Shown here: in pieces, positions 27,582 to 36,701 of the stretch
Layout of the letters: each line of letters begins with the position of its first letter
Numbering within the stretch: the stretch's first letter is position 1
From: Paraburkholderia nodosa DSM 21604
GTDB lineage: Bacteria > Pseudomonadota > Gammaproteobacteria > Burkholderiales > Burkholderiaceae
Assembly: GCF_000519185.1 (NCBI RefSeq)
Contig: NZ_JAFA01000016.1
Span: 1-64,000 of the forward strand
Direction of reading: 5' to 3'
DNA length: 64,000 nucleotides
Made by a program: the position numbers and the translations under genes
The notes under the pieces: model-generated
Seen by the model: only the letters and a program-made list of their open reading frames with translations
Database searches by the model: none
Told to the model about the DNA's origin: nothing

Positions 27582-28646
27582 TTATTTCCAGATGCTCAAC
27601 GGCGACATGTACCAGAAGCCGACCACGATCAGCCACACGATGCACACCGGAATGAACACCTTCCAGCCGAGACGCATGATCTGGTCATAGCGATAGCGCG
27701 GGAACGTCGCGCGGGCCCAGATGAAAACCGACAGCAGACAGAAGACCTTCAACACCAGCCAGAACACGCCCGGGATGAAGTCGAGGAACGCGAACGGGGC
27801 GCTCCAACCGCCAAGGAACATCACCGAGGCAAGCGCCGAGATCACGATCATGTTGATGTACTCGGCGAGGAAGAACAGCGCGAACGCCATACCCGAGTAA
27901 TCGACCATGTGACCCGCGACGATTTCCGACTCCCCTTCCACCACGTCGAACGGGTGGCGGTTCGTTTCGGCAATGCCCGAGATGAAGTAGACGACGAACA
28001 TCGGCAGCAGCGGCAGCCAGTTCCACGAGAGGAACGTGATGCCCCAGTTTGCGAACATGCCGCGCATCTGGCCTTCGACGATCACCGAAAGATTCAGGCT
28101 GCCCGACACCATCAGCACGACGACGAGCGCGAAGCCCATCGAAATTTCGTACGAAACCATCTGCGCCGCGGCGCGCATGGCGCCGAGGAAGGCGTACTTC
28201 GAGTTCGACGCCCAGCCCGCCAGAATCACGCCGTACACGCCGATCGACGAGATCGCCATCGCGTAGAGCAGGCCCGCGTTGATGTCGCCGAGCACCGCGC
28301 CCGCCTGGAACGGAATCACCGCCCACACCGCGAAGGCCGGCACCACGACCATGATCGGCGCGACCATGTAGATCCAGCGGCTCGCCTGCGCGGGCTGAAT
28401 CACTTCCTTGAGCAGCAGCTTCAGCACGTCGGCGATCGGCTGCAACAGACCTGCCGGGCCCACGCGGTTCGGGCCGAGACGCACGTGCATCCAGCCGATC
28501 AGCTTGCGCTCCCAGAGGATCAGGTACGCAACACACAGCAGGATCACCACCGCGACGACGAGAATGCGCACCAGCGCCCAGACGGTGGGCCATGCCACGC
28601 CGAGCAGTTGGCTGCCGCCTGCATTGATCGTATCGAACAAGCTCAT
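27582..28646 (-). CDS. nuoH: NADH-quinone oxidoreductase subunit H
   Basis: A 354-residue membrane subunit forming the quinone-access cavity. It contains ERKLIGWMHVRLGPNRVGP, ETNRHPFDVVEGESEIVAGH and YSGMAFALFFLAEY, with the conserved acidic residues of the E-channel. The ATG at 28646 immediately follows the TAA of nuoG with no intervening base. This is the membrane anchor between the peripheral arm and the pump modules. Confidence 0.98.
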   Translation of the reverse strand: MSLFDTINAGGSQLLGVAWPTVWALVRILVVAVVILLCVAYLILWERKLIGWMHVRLGPNRVGPAGLLQPIADVLKLLLKEVIQPAQASRWIYMVAPIMVVVPAFAVWAVIPFQAGAVLGDINAGLLYAMAISSIGVYGVILAGWASNSKYAFLGAMRAAAQMVSYEISMGFALVVVLMVSGSLNLSVIVEGQMRGMFANWGITFLSWNWLPLLPMFVVYFISGIAETNRHPFDVVEGESEIVAGHMVDYSGMAFALFFLAEYINMIVISALASVMFLGGWSAPFAFLDFIPGVFWLVLKVFCLLSVFIWARATFPRYRYDQIMRLGWKVFIPVCIVWLIVVGFWYMSPLSIWK

Positions 28647-30980
28647 TTACGCCTTCTCCACCAGCAGTTCACCGAACAGGCTGCCGAGTTGCGCACCGGC
28701 CGGCGTCGCCGCCGACACGCGCACCACCGTCGGCGCAAGATTCGCATCGCGCGTTGCAGGCGCCGTCACCGACAGATCGCCCTGGCGCACGCGCACGGCG
28801 TCGCCTTCCTTCAGGCCGAGCTGGTCGAAGTATGCCGCCGGCAGGCCGATCGCGTTCGCCACGCGGGCAGCCATGGTGAGCTGCAGCGCTTCGCCGCGGC
28901 GCACGATTTGATCGGCGTGGTAGATCGGCACGTCGGCGATGCGCTCGAAGCGGCCTTCCGCGGCCTTCGCGAGGCTGCCGCGCGCCACCGTGGCGCCGGC
29001 CTTGTTCGACAGGCGGCCTTCGAAGCTGCCGTCGCCGAGCGCCTTGCGGCGCACTTCCTCGGCGGTGTCGTATTCGAAGCCCTTGGCGCCCAGCAGCGTG
29101 CCGAGCACGCGCAGAACCTTCCATGCCGGACGCGCGTCGCCGAGCGGGCGCACGACGCCGTTGAAGGTCTGAGCCGTACCTTCGGCGTTGATGAAGGTAC
29201 CCGAGGTTTCCGTGTACGGCGCGATGGGCAGCAGCACGTCCGCGTAGTCGAGGCCCGTCTTGTACGGCGAGAACACGGCGACCATTTCGGCCTGCGCGAG
29301 CGCAGCGCGCGCGGCGGCCGGGTTGGCCGTATCGAATTCCGGCTCGACGTTCAAGAGCAGATAGCCCTTGCGCGGCTGCTCGAACGCTTCGCGTGCGTTC
29401 AGGCCGTCGCGGCCCGGCAGTGCGCCGGCGATATGCGCGCCGACCGTGTTGGCCGCTTCCGTGAGGAAGCCAAGCGTCGCGCCCGTCGTTTCGGCGATGA
29501 ACTGCGCGGCAGCGTGCAGGCGCGAGAATTCCGGATGCTGGACCGCGGCGTTGCCGAGCAGCACGTAGCGGCGCTCGCCGCTCGCGAGCGACGCGGCGAC
29601 CTGCTTCGCGGCTTCCGTGGCCTGTGCGCCTGCGAAGCCTTCGGGCACCGCAACGCCCTTCGCCTCGGCAACGGCCGCTGCGATCGAAGCCAGTTCGTCG
29701 AGCCATGCCGAAGGCGCGGCGACGATGCGCTGTGCGTTCGGGATCAGCGAGCCGTCAGCGGTGGCCTGCAGGAAACTGACCTGTGCCCCGCCCTTCGCAG
29801 CCTGGCGCAGACGCGCGGCAAACAGCGCGTGGTCGCGGCGCAGGAACGAACCGATCACGAACGCCGAGTCGGCATACGAGAGCTCGGCGATCTTCGTGCC
29901 GAGCCACGGTGCGCCTTCGAGCGGCGCCGAGAAGTCGCTCTGGCGCAGGCGGAAGTCGACGTTCGGCGTGCCGATCGCGTCCGCGAACTGCTTCGCGAGA
30001 TAGAGCTCTTCGAGCGTGCCGTGCGGGCTCGCGAGCAGCGCGAGCTGGTTCTCGCCGTGCTCGTCGCAAATGCCCTTGATGCCCTTCACGACGTATTCCA
30101 GCGCGGTCTGCCAGTCGGTTTCGATCCACTCGCCGCCCTGCTTGATCATCGGGCGCGTGAGACGGTCTTCGCTGTTCAGTCCTTCGTAGGAGAAACGGTC
30201 CTTGTCCGAGATCCAGCATTCGTTGATGGATTCGTTCTCGAACGGCAGCACGCGCATCACGCGGTTGTTCTTCACCTGCACGACGAGGTTCGCACCCGTG
30301 GCGTCGTGCGGGCTCACCGACTTGCGGCGCGACAGTTCCCAGGTCCGCGCCGAGAAGCGGAACGGCTTGCTCGTGAGCGCGCCGACCGGGCACAGGTCGA
30401 TCATGTTGCCGGAGAGTTCCGAGTCGACCGTCTTGCCGACGAACGAGGTGATTTCCGAGTGCTCGCCGCGGCCGAGCATGCCGAGTTCCATCACGCCGGC
30501 GATTTCGTCGCCGAAGCGTACGCAGCGCGTGCAGTGGATGCAGCGCGACATCTCTTCCATCGAGATGAGCGGACCGACGTTCTTGTGGAACACCACGCGC
30601 TTTTCTTCGCTGTAGCGCGAGGCGGACTTGCCGTAACCGACGGCCAGATCCTGGAGTTGGCATTCGCCGCCCTGATCGCAGATCGGGCAGTCGAGCGGGT
30701 GGTTGATCAGCAGGAATTCCATCACGGCTTGCTGACCCTGCACGGCCTTGTCCGACATGGTGCGCACGACCATGCCTTGCGACACCGGCGTCGCGCACGC
30801 GGGCACGGCCTTCGGCATCTTCTCGACATCGACGAGACACATCCGGCAGTTGGCCGCGATGGAGAGCTTCTTGTGATAGCAGAAGTGCGGGATGTACGTG
30901 TCCACGCGCTGAGCAGCCTGGATCACCATGCTGCCCTCGGGCACCTGCACCTTCTTGCCGTCTATTTCAAGTTCAACCAT
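28647..30980 (-). CDS. nuoG: NADH-quinone oxidoreductase subunit G
   Basis: A 777-residue peripheral subunit. The N-terminal part carries a 2Fe-2S ferredoxin domain (HFCYHKKLSIAANCRMCLVD), a His-Cys3 4Fe-4S motif (HPLDCPICDQGGECQLQD) and a further 4Fe-4S motif (CIHCTRCVRF) with a distant Cys (NMIDLCPVGAL). The C-terminal two thirds is a molybdopterin oxidoreductase-like domain without active-site function. It funnels electrons from NuoF to NuoI. It starts 114 bases after the nuoF stop. Confidence 0.98.
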   Translation of the reverse strand: MVELEIDGKKVQVPEGSMVIQAAQRVDTYIPHFCYHKKLSIAANCRMCLVDVEKMPKAVPACATPVSQGMVVRTMSDKAVQGQQAVMEFLLINHPLDCPICDQGGECQLQDLAVGYGKSASRYSEEKRVVFHKNVGPLISMEEMSRCIHCTRCVRFGDEIAGVMELGMLGRGEHSEITSFVGKTVDSELSGNMIDLCPVGALTSKPFRFSARTWELSRRKSVSPHDATGANLVVQVKNNRVMRVLPFENESINECWISDKDRFSYEGLNSEDRLTRPMIKQGGEWIETDWQTALEYVVKGIKGICDEHGENQLALLASPHGTLEELYLAKQFADAIGTPNVDFRLRQSDFSAPLEGAPWLGTKIAELSYADSAFVIGSFLRRDHALFAARLRQAAKGGAQVSFLQATADGSLIPNAQRIVAAPSAWLDELASIAAAVAEAKGVAVPEGFAGAQATEAAKQVAASLASGERRYVLLGNAAVQHPEFSRLHAAAQFIAETTGATLGFLTEAANTVGAHIAGALPGRDGLNAREAFEQPRKGYLLLNVEPEFDTANPAAARAALAQAEMVAVFSPYKTGLDYADVLLPIAPYTETSGTFINAEGTAQTFNGVVRPLGDARPAWKVLRVLGTLLGAKGFEYDTAEEVRRKALGDGSFEGRLSNKAGATVARGSLAKAAEGRFERIADVPIYHADQIVRRGEALQLTMAARVANAIGLPAAYFDQLGLKEGDAVRVRQGDLSVTAPATRDANLAPTVVRVSAATPAGAQLGSLFGELLVEKA

Positions 30981-31094
30981 GATGGTTAATCGTCCCTAAC
31001 CTGTTACCGCTCAATTTCACAGCGGCATTCCCCGTTGCGTCGTGCTACGCGGCGATGTGCGCAACCCGGCACAACGCGCTGTCTTGACTCGCCG

Positions 31095-32423
31095 TCAGGC
31101 GGCCACCGTTTCCGAGGCCGCGTGCGAGCCGGCATGACCGCCGACGAGACAACGCTTGTTGTGCACGTGATATTCGAATTCGTCCCAGTAGTGCTTGAGC
31201 ATGCCGCGCACCGGCATGGCCGCCGCATCGCCGAGCGCACAGATCGTGCGGCCCATGATGTTGCCCGCCACCGAGTTCAGCAGGTCCAGGTCTTCCTGGC
31301 GGCCTTCGCCGTGCTCGATGCGGTTCACCACGCGATACAGCCAGCCCGTGCCTTCGCGGCACGGCGTGCACTGGCCGCACGACTCTTCGTAATAGAAGTA
31401 CGAGAGGCGCAGCAGCGAGCGCACCATGCAGCGCGTTTCGTCCATGACGATGACGGCGCCGGAGCCGAGCATCGAGCCCTGCTTGGCGATGGAGTCATAG
31501 TCCATGTCCGTCTGCATCATCAGGTCGCCCGGAATGACCGGCGCCGACGAGCCGCCCGGAATCACGGCCTTCAGTTTCTTGCCGCCGCGCATGCCGCCGG
31601 CCAGCTCCATGAGCTTCGCGAACGGGGTGCCGAGCGGGATCTCGTAGTTGCCCGGACGCTCCACGTCGCCCGAAATCGAGAAGATCTTCGTGCCGCCGTT
31701 GTTCGGCTTGCCGAGTTCCATGTACGTCTGCGGACCCACGCTCAGCAGGAACGGGACGGCTGCGAACGTCTCGGTGTTGTTGATCGTGGTGGGCTTGCCG
31801 TACACGCCGAAGCTCGCCGGGAAAGGCGGCTTGAAGCGCGGCTGGCCCTTCTTGCCTTCGAGCGACTCGAGCAGCGCGGTTTCCTCGCCGCAGATGTACG
31901 CGCCATAGCCATGGTGCGCGTGCAGCTGGAACGAGAAGTCCGTGCCGAGAATGTTGTCGCCGAGATAGCCCGCCTGGCGCGCTTCTTCCAGCGCAGCCTC
32001 GAAGCGGCGATACACCTCGAAAATCTCGCCGTGGATGTAGTTGTAGCCCACGGTGATGCCCATCGCGTACGCGCCGATGGCCATGCCTTCGATCACGCTA
32101 TGCGGATTCCAGCGCAGGATGTCGCGGTCCTTGAACGTGCCCGGCTCGCCCTCGTCCGAGTTGCAGACGAGATACTTCTGCCCCGGGAACTGACGCGGCA
32201 TGAAGCTCCACTTCAGGCCGGTCGGAAAGCCCGCACCGCCGCGGCCGCGCAGACCGCTCGCCTTCACGTCGGCGATCACCTGCTCGGGCGGAATCTTTTC
32301 TTCGAGAATACGGCGCAGCTGCTTGTAGCCGCCGCGCGCGACGTAGTCTTCGAGATGCCAGTTCTCGCCGTTGAGGCCCGCGAGAATCAGCGGTTTGATG
32401 TGACGGTCGTGCAACGAAGTCAT
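31095..32423 (-). CDS. nuoF: NADH-quinone oxidoreductase subunit F (NADH/FMN site)
   Basis: A 442-residue flavoprotein subunit that oxidises NADH. The FMN/NADH site is seen in GLRGRGGAGFPTGLKW and GAYICGEETALLESLEGKKG, and the N3 4Fe-4S ligands in SCGQCTPCREGTGW plus a C-terminal Cys. I start at 32423 (MTSLHDRHIKPL), where ATGA overlaps the nuoE stop by 4 bases; the longer frame runs inside nuoE. Confidence 0.98.
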   Translation of the reverse strand: MTSLHDRHIKPLILAGLNGENWHLEDYVARGGYKQLRRILEEKIPPEQVIADVKASGLRGRGGAGFPTGLKWSFMPRQFPGQKYLVCNSDEGEPGTFKDRDILRWNPHSVIEGMAIGAYAMGITVGYNYIHGEIFEVYRRFEAALEEARQAGYLGDNILGTDFSFQLHAHHGYGAYICGEETALLESLEGKKGQPRFKPPFPASFGVYGKPTTINNTETFAAVPFLLSVGPQTYMELGKPNNGGTKIFSISGDVERPGNYEIPLGTPFAKLMELAGGMRGGKKLKAVIPGGSSAPVIPGDLMMQTDMDYDSIAKQGSMLGSGAVIVMDETRCMVRSLLRLSYFYYEESCGQCTPCREGTGWLYRVVNRIEHGEGRQEDLDLLNSVAGNIMGRTICALGDAAAMPVRGMLKHYWDEFEYHVHNKRCLVGGHAGSHAASETVAA

Positions 32424-32905
32424 TTCGAAAGCTCCTCGAGCAGCTGGTCGATCTTCTCGCGGCTCATGAAGCTGCACATGCGGTGATTGTTCACGAGCAT
32501 CACCGGTGCATCGCCGCACGCGCCCATGCACTCACCTTCTTTCAAGGTGAACTTGCCGTCGGGCGTGGTTTCGCCGAAGTCGATACCGAGCTTCTGCTTC
32601 AGGTATTCGGCGGCGCTCTCCGAGCCGCCTTCCGGGCCGAGCTGGCACGGCAGATTCGTGCAGAGCGTGATCTTGTGCTTGCCGACCGGCCTCGTCTCGA
32701 ACATCGTGTAGAAGGTGGCGACTTCCTGGACCGCGACAGGCGGCATGCCGATGTAGTCGGCCACGAACTGCATGATTTCGGGGGACAGCCAGCCATGCTC
32801 TTCCTGAGCAACGGCCAAAGCCGCCATCACGGCGGACTGTCGCTGATCGGCGGGATACTTCGTCAACGCGCGATCGATTTCTTTCAGGCCTTCAGCTGAG
32901 ATCAT
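32420..32905 (-). CDS. nuoE: NADH-quinone oxidoreductase subunit E (2Fe-2S)
   Basis: A 161-residue thioredoxin-like subunit binding the N1a 2Fe-2S cluster. The four cysteines are in CTNLPCQLGP and CMGACGDAP. I choose ATG 32905 (MISAEGLKEIDRAL) because it gives the usual family length; an upstream TTG at 32926, preceded by TAGGAA, is an alternative. It overlaps nuoF by 4 bases. Confidence 0.96.
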   Translation of the reverse strand: MISAEGLKEIDRALTKYPADQRQSAVMAALAVAQEEHGWLSPEIMQFVADYIGMPPVAVQEVATFYTMFETRPVGKHKITLCTNLPCQLGPEGGSESAAEYLKQKLGIDFGETTPDGKFTLKEGECMGACGDAPVMLVNNHRMCSFMSREKIDQLLEELSK

Positions 32906-33034
32906 TTTCAGACACGACTCTTTCAATTCCTACCGAACGAAAACCTGCCGCGCGTTCTCATACATTCGCTGCGACAGACGTGGCGTTCCATGCTGCGTGC
33001 GCCCGGGACCGGGCGCACCTTACTGCGCGCCGCC

Positions 33035-34288
33035 TTAGCGGTCAATTTCACCGAACACGATGTCCTGCGTGCCGATGATCGTGACCGCGTCGGCAATCAT
33101 GTGGCCGCGCGCCATTTCATCGAGCGCGGACAGGTGGGCATAACCCGGCGCACGGATCTTCAGACGATACGGCTTGTTCGCGCCATCTGACACCAGGTAG
33201 ATGCCGAATTCACCCTTCGGATGTTCGACGGCAGCATATGCCTCGCCTTCGGGCACGTGGAAGCCTTCCGTGAAGAGCTTGAAGTGGTGAATCAGCTCTT
33301 CCATGTTCGACTTCATGTTCACGCGCGAAGGCGGCGCAACCTTGTGATTGTCGACCATCACAGGGCCGGGATTCTTGCGCAACCACTCAATGCACTGTTT
33401 CGCGATGCGGGTGGACTGACGCATTTCTTCGACGCGCACGAGATAGCGGTCGTAGCAGTCGCCGTTCACGCCCACCGGAATGTCGAAGTCCATCTGGTCG
33501 TAGACTTCGTACGGCTGCTTCTTGCGCAGGTCCCACTCGATGCCCGAACCGCGCAGCATCGCGCCCGTCAGGCCGAGCTGCATGGCGCGCTCGGGGCTCA
33601 CCACGCCGATGCCGACCAGACGCTGCTTCCAGATACGGTTGTCGGTGAGGAGCGTTTCGTACTCGTCGACGCAACCGGGGAAGCGCGTGAAGAAGTCGTC
33701 GATGAAGTCCAGCACCGAGCCCTGGCGCGCCTCGTTCATGCGGGCGAGCGCCTTCTCGTTGTGGATCTTCGACGCCTTGTATTGCGGCATTGCGTCAGGC
33801 AGATCGCGGTACACGCCGCCCGGACGGTAGTAGGCCGCATGCATGCGCGCACCCGAGACCGCCTCGTAGACGTCCATCAGATCTTCGCGCTCGCGGAACG
33901 CGTAGAGGAACACCGCCATCGCGCCGACGTCGAGCGCGTGCGAGCCGATCCACATGAGGTGGTTCAGCACGCGCGTGACTTCGTCGAACAGCACGCGGAT
34001 GTACTTCGCGCGGATCGGCACTTCAATGCCGAGCAGCTTCTCGATGGCGAGCACATAGCCGTGCTCGTTGACCATCATCGACACGTAGTCGAGACGATCC
34101 ATGTACGGCACCGACTGGATGAACGTCTTGCTTTCGGCGAGCTTTTCCGTCGCGCGATGCAGCAGGCCGATGTGCGGATCGGCGCGCTGGATCACTTCGC
34201 CGTCGAGCTCGAGCACGAGGCGCAGCACACCGTGCGCTGCCGGGTGCTGCGGGCCGAAGTTGAGCGTGTAGTTCTTGATCTCTGACAT
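33035..34288 (-). CDS. nuoD: NADH-quinone oxidoreductase subunit D (49 kDa)
   Basis: A 417-residue subunit derived from NiFe-hydrogenase large subunits, lining the quinone pocket with NuoB. Characteristic segments are NFGPQHPAAHGVLRLVLELDGE (with the pocket His), RADPHIGLLHRATEKL and VRVEEMRQSTRIAKQCIEWL. It lies 9 bases after nuoC; in E. coli the two are fused, here they are separate, as in other beta-proteobacteria. Confidence 0.98.
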   Translation of the reverse strand: MSEIKNYTLNFGPQHPAAHGVLRLVLELDGEVIQRADPHIGLLHRATEKLAESKTFIQSVPYMDRLDYVSMMVNEHGYVLAIEKLLGIEVPIRAKYIRVLFDEVTRVLNHLMWIGSHALDVGAMAVFLYAFREREDLMDVYEAVSGARMHAAYYRPGGVYRDLPDAMPQYKASKIHNEKALARMNEARQGSVLDFIDDFFTRFPGCVDEYETLLTDNRIWKQRLVGIGVVSPERAMQLGLTGAMLRGSGIEWDLRKKQPYEVYDQMDFDIPVGVNGDCYDRYLVRVEEMRQSTRIAKQCIEWLRKNPGPVMVDNHKVAPPSRVNMKSNMEELIHHFKLFTEGFHVPEGEAYAAVEHPKGEFGIYLVSDGANKPYRLKIRAPGYAHLSALDEMARGHMIADAVTIIGTQDIVFGEIDR

Positions 34289-34297
34289 GCGACCCTC

Positions 34298-34903
34298 TTA
34301 GTGTTTCTTCAGACCGCCGTAGCGATCTTCGCGGATCACACGCGGCGTGATCTCGCGCGGCTCGATCGTGACGGGCTGGTAGACCACGCGCTTCTGCTCC
34401 GGGTCGTAACGCATTTCGACATAGCCCGAAACCGGGAAGTCCTTGCGGAACGGGTGGCCGATGAAACCGTAGTCGGTCAGGATGCGGCGCAGGTCGGGGT
34501 GGCCTTCGAAGACGATGCCGTACAGGTCGAACGCCTCGCGCTCGTACCAGTTGGCCGAATTCCAGATCTCGACGAGCGACGGCACGATAGGCACTTCGTC
34601 GTCCGGCGCGAACACGCGCAGACGCACGCGCCAGTTGTTCGCGAGCGAGAGCAGATGCGACACCGCGGCGAAGCGCGGGCCTTCCCAGGCGCCGTCACCG
34701 AAGGTCTGATAGTCGACGCCGCACAGGTCGACCAGTTGCTCGAAGCGCAGCGAGGGATTGTCGCGCAGCTCCTTGGCCACCGCGAGGGACTCGCCCGCCT
34801 TGACGACCAGCGTCAGTTCGCCGAGCGCCTCGGTGAGGCTGACGATGCGCGCGCCGAGGGTCGCTTCGAGGTTCGCTTTCAGGGTCTCGAGTTTGCTTGC
34901 CAT
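34298..34903 (-). CDS. nuoC: NADH-quinone oxidoreductase subunit C (30 kDa)
   Basis: A 201-residue peripheral subunit. The family signature is WYEREAFDLYGIVFEGHPDLRRIL, followed by GHPFRKDFPVSGYVEMRYD. I use ATG 34903 (MASKLETLKANLEA) as in relatives; a GTG at 34918 with AAGG upstream is possible. It is a structural linker between NuoB and NuoD. Confidence 0.97.
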   Translation of the reverse strand: MASKLETLKANLEATLGARIVSLTEALGELTLVVKAGESLAVAKELRDNPSLRFEQLVDLCGVDYQTFGDGAWEGPRFAAVSHLLSLANNWRVRLRVFAPDDEVPIVPSLVEIWNSANWYEREAFDLYGIVFEGHPDLRRILTDYGFIGHPFRKDFPVSGYVEMRYDPEQKRVVYQPVTIEPREITPRVIREDRYGGLKKH

Positions 34904-34925
34904 ATTGTGGGGAGGCACTCGGCCT

Positions 34926-35405
34926 TTATTGACGGGCGATGGTGCTGGTGCGGCGAATCTTCGCCTGCAACTGGATCACCCCGTAGACCAGGGCTTCCGC
35001 TGTCGGCGGGCACCCCGGCACATAGACGTCGACCGGCACGATGCGATCACAACCGCGCACGACCGAATACGAATAGTGGTAGTAGCCGCCGCCGTTGGCG
35101 CACGACCCCATCGAAATGACCCAGCGCGGCTCGGCCATCTGGTCGTAGACCTTGCGCAGCGCCGGCGCCATCTTGTTGCAGAGCGTACCGGCGACGATCA
35201 TGACGTCCGACTGACGCGGGCTCGGACGAAACACCACGCCGAAACGGTCAAGGTCATAACGGGCCGCGCCCGCGTGCATCATCTCGACCGCGCAACACGC
35301 CAGACCGAACGTCATCGGCCACAGCGAGCCAGTGCGCGTCCAGTTGATCAGCTTGTCAGCCGTGGTGGTGACAAACCCTTCCTTCAAGACCCCTTCGATA
35401 CTCAT
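34926..35405 (-). CDS. nuoB: NADH-quinone oxidoreductase subunit B (N2 cluster)
   Basis: A 159-residue subunit holding the terminal 4Fe-4S cluster N2. The tandem cysteines (GLACCAVEMMH) and the later ones in GSCANGGGYYHYS and VPGCPPTAEAL are all present. The arginine-rich loop FRPSPRQSDVMIVAG is also typical. It donates electrons to quinone together with NuoD. Confidence 0.98.
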   Translation of the reverse strand: MSIEGVLKEGFVTTTADKLINWTRTGSLWPMTFGLACCAVEMMHAGAARYDLDRFGVVFRPSPRQSDVMIVAGTLCNKMAPALRKVYDQMAEPRWVISMGSCANGGGYYHYSYSVVRGCDRIVPVDVYVPGCPPTAEALVYGVIQLQAKIRRTSTIARQ

Positions 35406-35477
35406 GTGCTTTCCACTCCAGACGGACAGCCCACAGTTTCCCCGCAGTGCCGCCCATGCAATCCGGCGATTAACCCA

Positions 35478-35837
35478 TTATTCCCAGTCGAGACCACCCT
35501 TCTTCCAGATGTAGGCAAAGCCCAGCAGGAATTCGAGCAGAAACAGCATCATCGACAGGAAGCCCGGCCAGCCGATGTCGCGCAGGGCCACGCCCCACGG
35601 AAACAGGAACGCCGTTTCGAGGTCGAAGATGATGAAAAGGATGGCGACCAGGTAGTAGCGTACGTCGAACTTCATTCGGGCGTCTTCGAAGGCTTCGAAG
35701 CCGCACTCGTACGGCGAATTTTTTTCGCTGTCTGGCCGGTTGGGACCGAGGACCTTGCCGATTGTCACTAGCGCTATGCCCAGACCAACACCCACGAGGA
35801 GGAACAGAAGGACGGGGAAATAGGCAGCGAGGTTCAA
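35478..35837 (-). CDS. nuoA: NADH-quinone oxidoreductase subunit A, TTG start
   Basis: A 119-residue, three-helix membrane subunit, the first gene of the operon. The conserved cytoplasmic loop with the quinone-site Cys is PYECGFEAFEDARMKFDVRY. The start codon is TTG at 35837, preceded by AGAGGA six bases upstream; there is no ATG nearby that keeps the family N-terminus (MNLAAYFPVLLF). The rare start could limit expression of the promoter-proximal subunit. Confidence 0.96.
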   Translation of the reverse strand: MNLAAYFPVLLFLLVGVGLGIALVTIGKVLGPNRPDSEKNSPYECGFEAFEDARMKFDVRYYLVAILFIIFDLETAFLFPWGVALRDIGWPGFLSMMLFLLEFLLGFAYIWKKGGLDWE

Positions 35838-35950
35838 GGCTATCCTCTATATCGGTTGGTTCTGAGGTTCCGCTGGAACTTGCGCCGCTCCGCGGGAATC
35901 ACTTCACGTACTTCGCGCTGCGAACAGAAGACGAACACGACGTAAGAAGC

Positions 35951-35991
35951 AAAAATGCCAGCCGAAGCTGAAGCAAGCGGCTGGCATTTTT
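35951..35991. terminator. Bidirectional terminator between tRNA-Leu and nuoA
   Basis: A perfect 14-base inverted repeat (35951-35964 and 35978-35991) beginning with AAAAA and ending with TTTTT gives a 9-bp GC-rich core and a U-tract on either strand. On the minus strand it ends the tRNA transcript and separates it from nuoA. Confidence 0.88.
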
Positions 35992-36000
35992 AGATAACAT

Positions 36001-36085
36001 TGGTGCCGACGGCGAGACTCGAACTCGCACAGCTTTCGCCACTACCCCCTCAAGATAGCGTGTCTACCAATTTCACCACGTCGGC
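36001..36085 (-). tRNA. tRNA-Leu (anticodon GAG)
   Basis: The 85-base minus-strand sequence folds as a class II tRNA. The acceptor stem GCCGACG pairs with CGTCGGC, the anticodon stem CTATC pairs with GGTAG around TTGAGGG (anticodon GAG at 36049-36051), a long variable arm GGCGAAAGCT follows, and the T-arm is GCGAG-TTCGAGT-CTCGC. An encoded CCA is present at the 3' end. GAG reads CUC and CUU leucine codons. Confidence 0.96.
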
Positions 36086-36143
36086 ACTACATGCAATCCG
36101 GGACAACAAAATCTTGCAACCCGCGAATCGCTTCAAGACTTAG

Positions 36144-36172
36144 ATTCTAACTTGTTTCCGTTTGTTGTTCAA
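36144..36172 (-). promoter_or_regulatory. Promoter of tRNA-Leu
   Basis: TTGAAC (36167-36172) and TAGAAT (36144-36149) on the minus strand are 17 bases apart and about 60 bases upstream of the mature tRNA 5' end. Confidence 0.65.
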
Positions 36173-36195
36173 CGCACAAAACAAGTTTTTCAAAC

Positions 36196-36600
36196 TTATT
36201 TCGGAACGTCGCTGCCGGGTTGCGAGGCTGCTGCAGCCGGCGAAGCCGCCGCCGGAGCGGATGCGCCAGGAGCAGATGCAACCGGCGCCGAAGCAGCCGG
36301 CGCCGAGGCTACGACCGGGGCTGGAACCGAAGCGCCAAGCAGGCCCGCCGAAGGCTTCGCATGATACGACCCCAGGTAAGTTAACGCAAGGGTGGAGCAG
36401 AAAAACACCGTTGCGAGAACTGCCGTAGTGCGCGAAAGGAAGTTCGCGGAGCCGCTCGCGCCGAACAGGCTGCCCGACGCGCCGCTGCCGAATGCGGCGC
36501 CCATGTCCGCGCCTTTGCCGTGCTGCAGCAAGACGAGGCCGATCACCCCGAGCGCCGACAGAAGCTGGACGACGATAATCAACGTTTTCAAATACAGCAT
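36196..36600 (-). CDS. secG: Preprotein translocase subunit SecG
   Basis: A 134-residue protein with the two SecG membrane helices (LKTLIIVVQLLSALGVIGLV and TTAVLATVFFCSTLALTYLG) and the conserved connecting loop LLQHGKGADMGAAFGSGASGS. It is the accessory subunit of the SecYEG channel. Beyond the second helix is a tail of about 50 residues made mostly of Ala, Pro and Ser. I choose ATG 36600, preceded by AGGTGAG; GTG 36609 is an alternative. It lies between tpiA and tRNA-Leu. Confidence 0.93.
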   Translation of the reverse strand: MLYLKTLIIVVQLLSALGVIGLVLLQHGKGADMGAAFGSGASGSLFGASGSANFLSRTTAVLATVFFCSTLALTYLGSYHAKPSAGLLGASVPAPVVASAPAASAPVASAPGASAPAAASPAAAASQPGSDVPK

Positions 36601-36701
36601 CACACTCACCTGAGTCCTGGTTGAACGTCCGCCCCTCCCGGAGCAGACGCGTAAGCAGCCCGCACGACGCGTTCTAGTTCGAATGCTTCGTGCGCAAGCC
36701 T

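Noticed and set aside
26940..30989. 1349-codon plus-strand frame opposite nuoI-nuoH-nuoG
   Set aside because: It runs antisense to three certain nuo genes, and its product is a low-complexity Arg/His/Glu-rich chain. In GC-rich DNA the strand opposite a real gene often stays open.
36196..36360. Repeated GCC/GCG-rich units in the secG tail as a tandem repeat
   Set aside because: They encode the Ala/Pro/Ser-rich SecG tail and are degenerate; no regular unit length.
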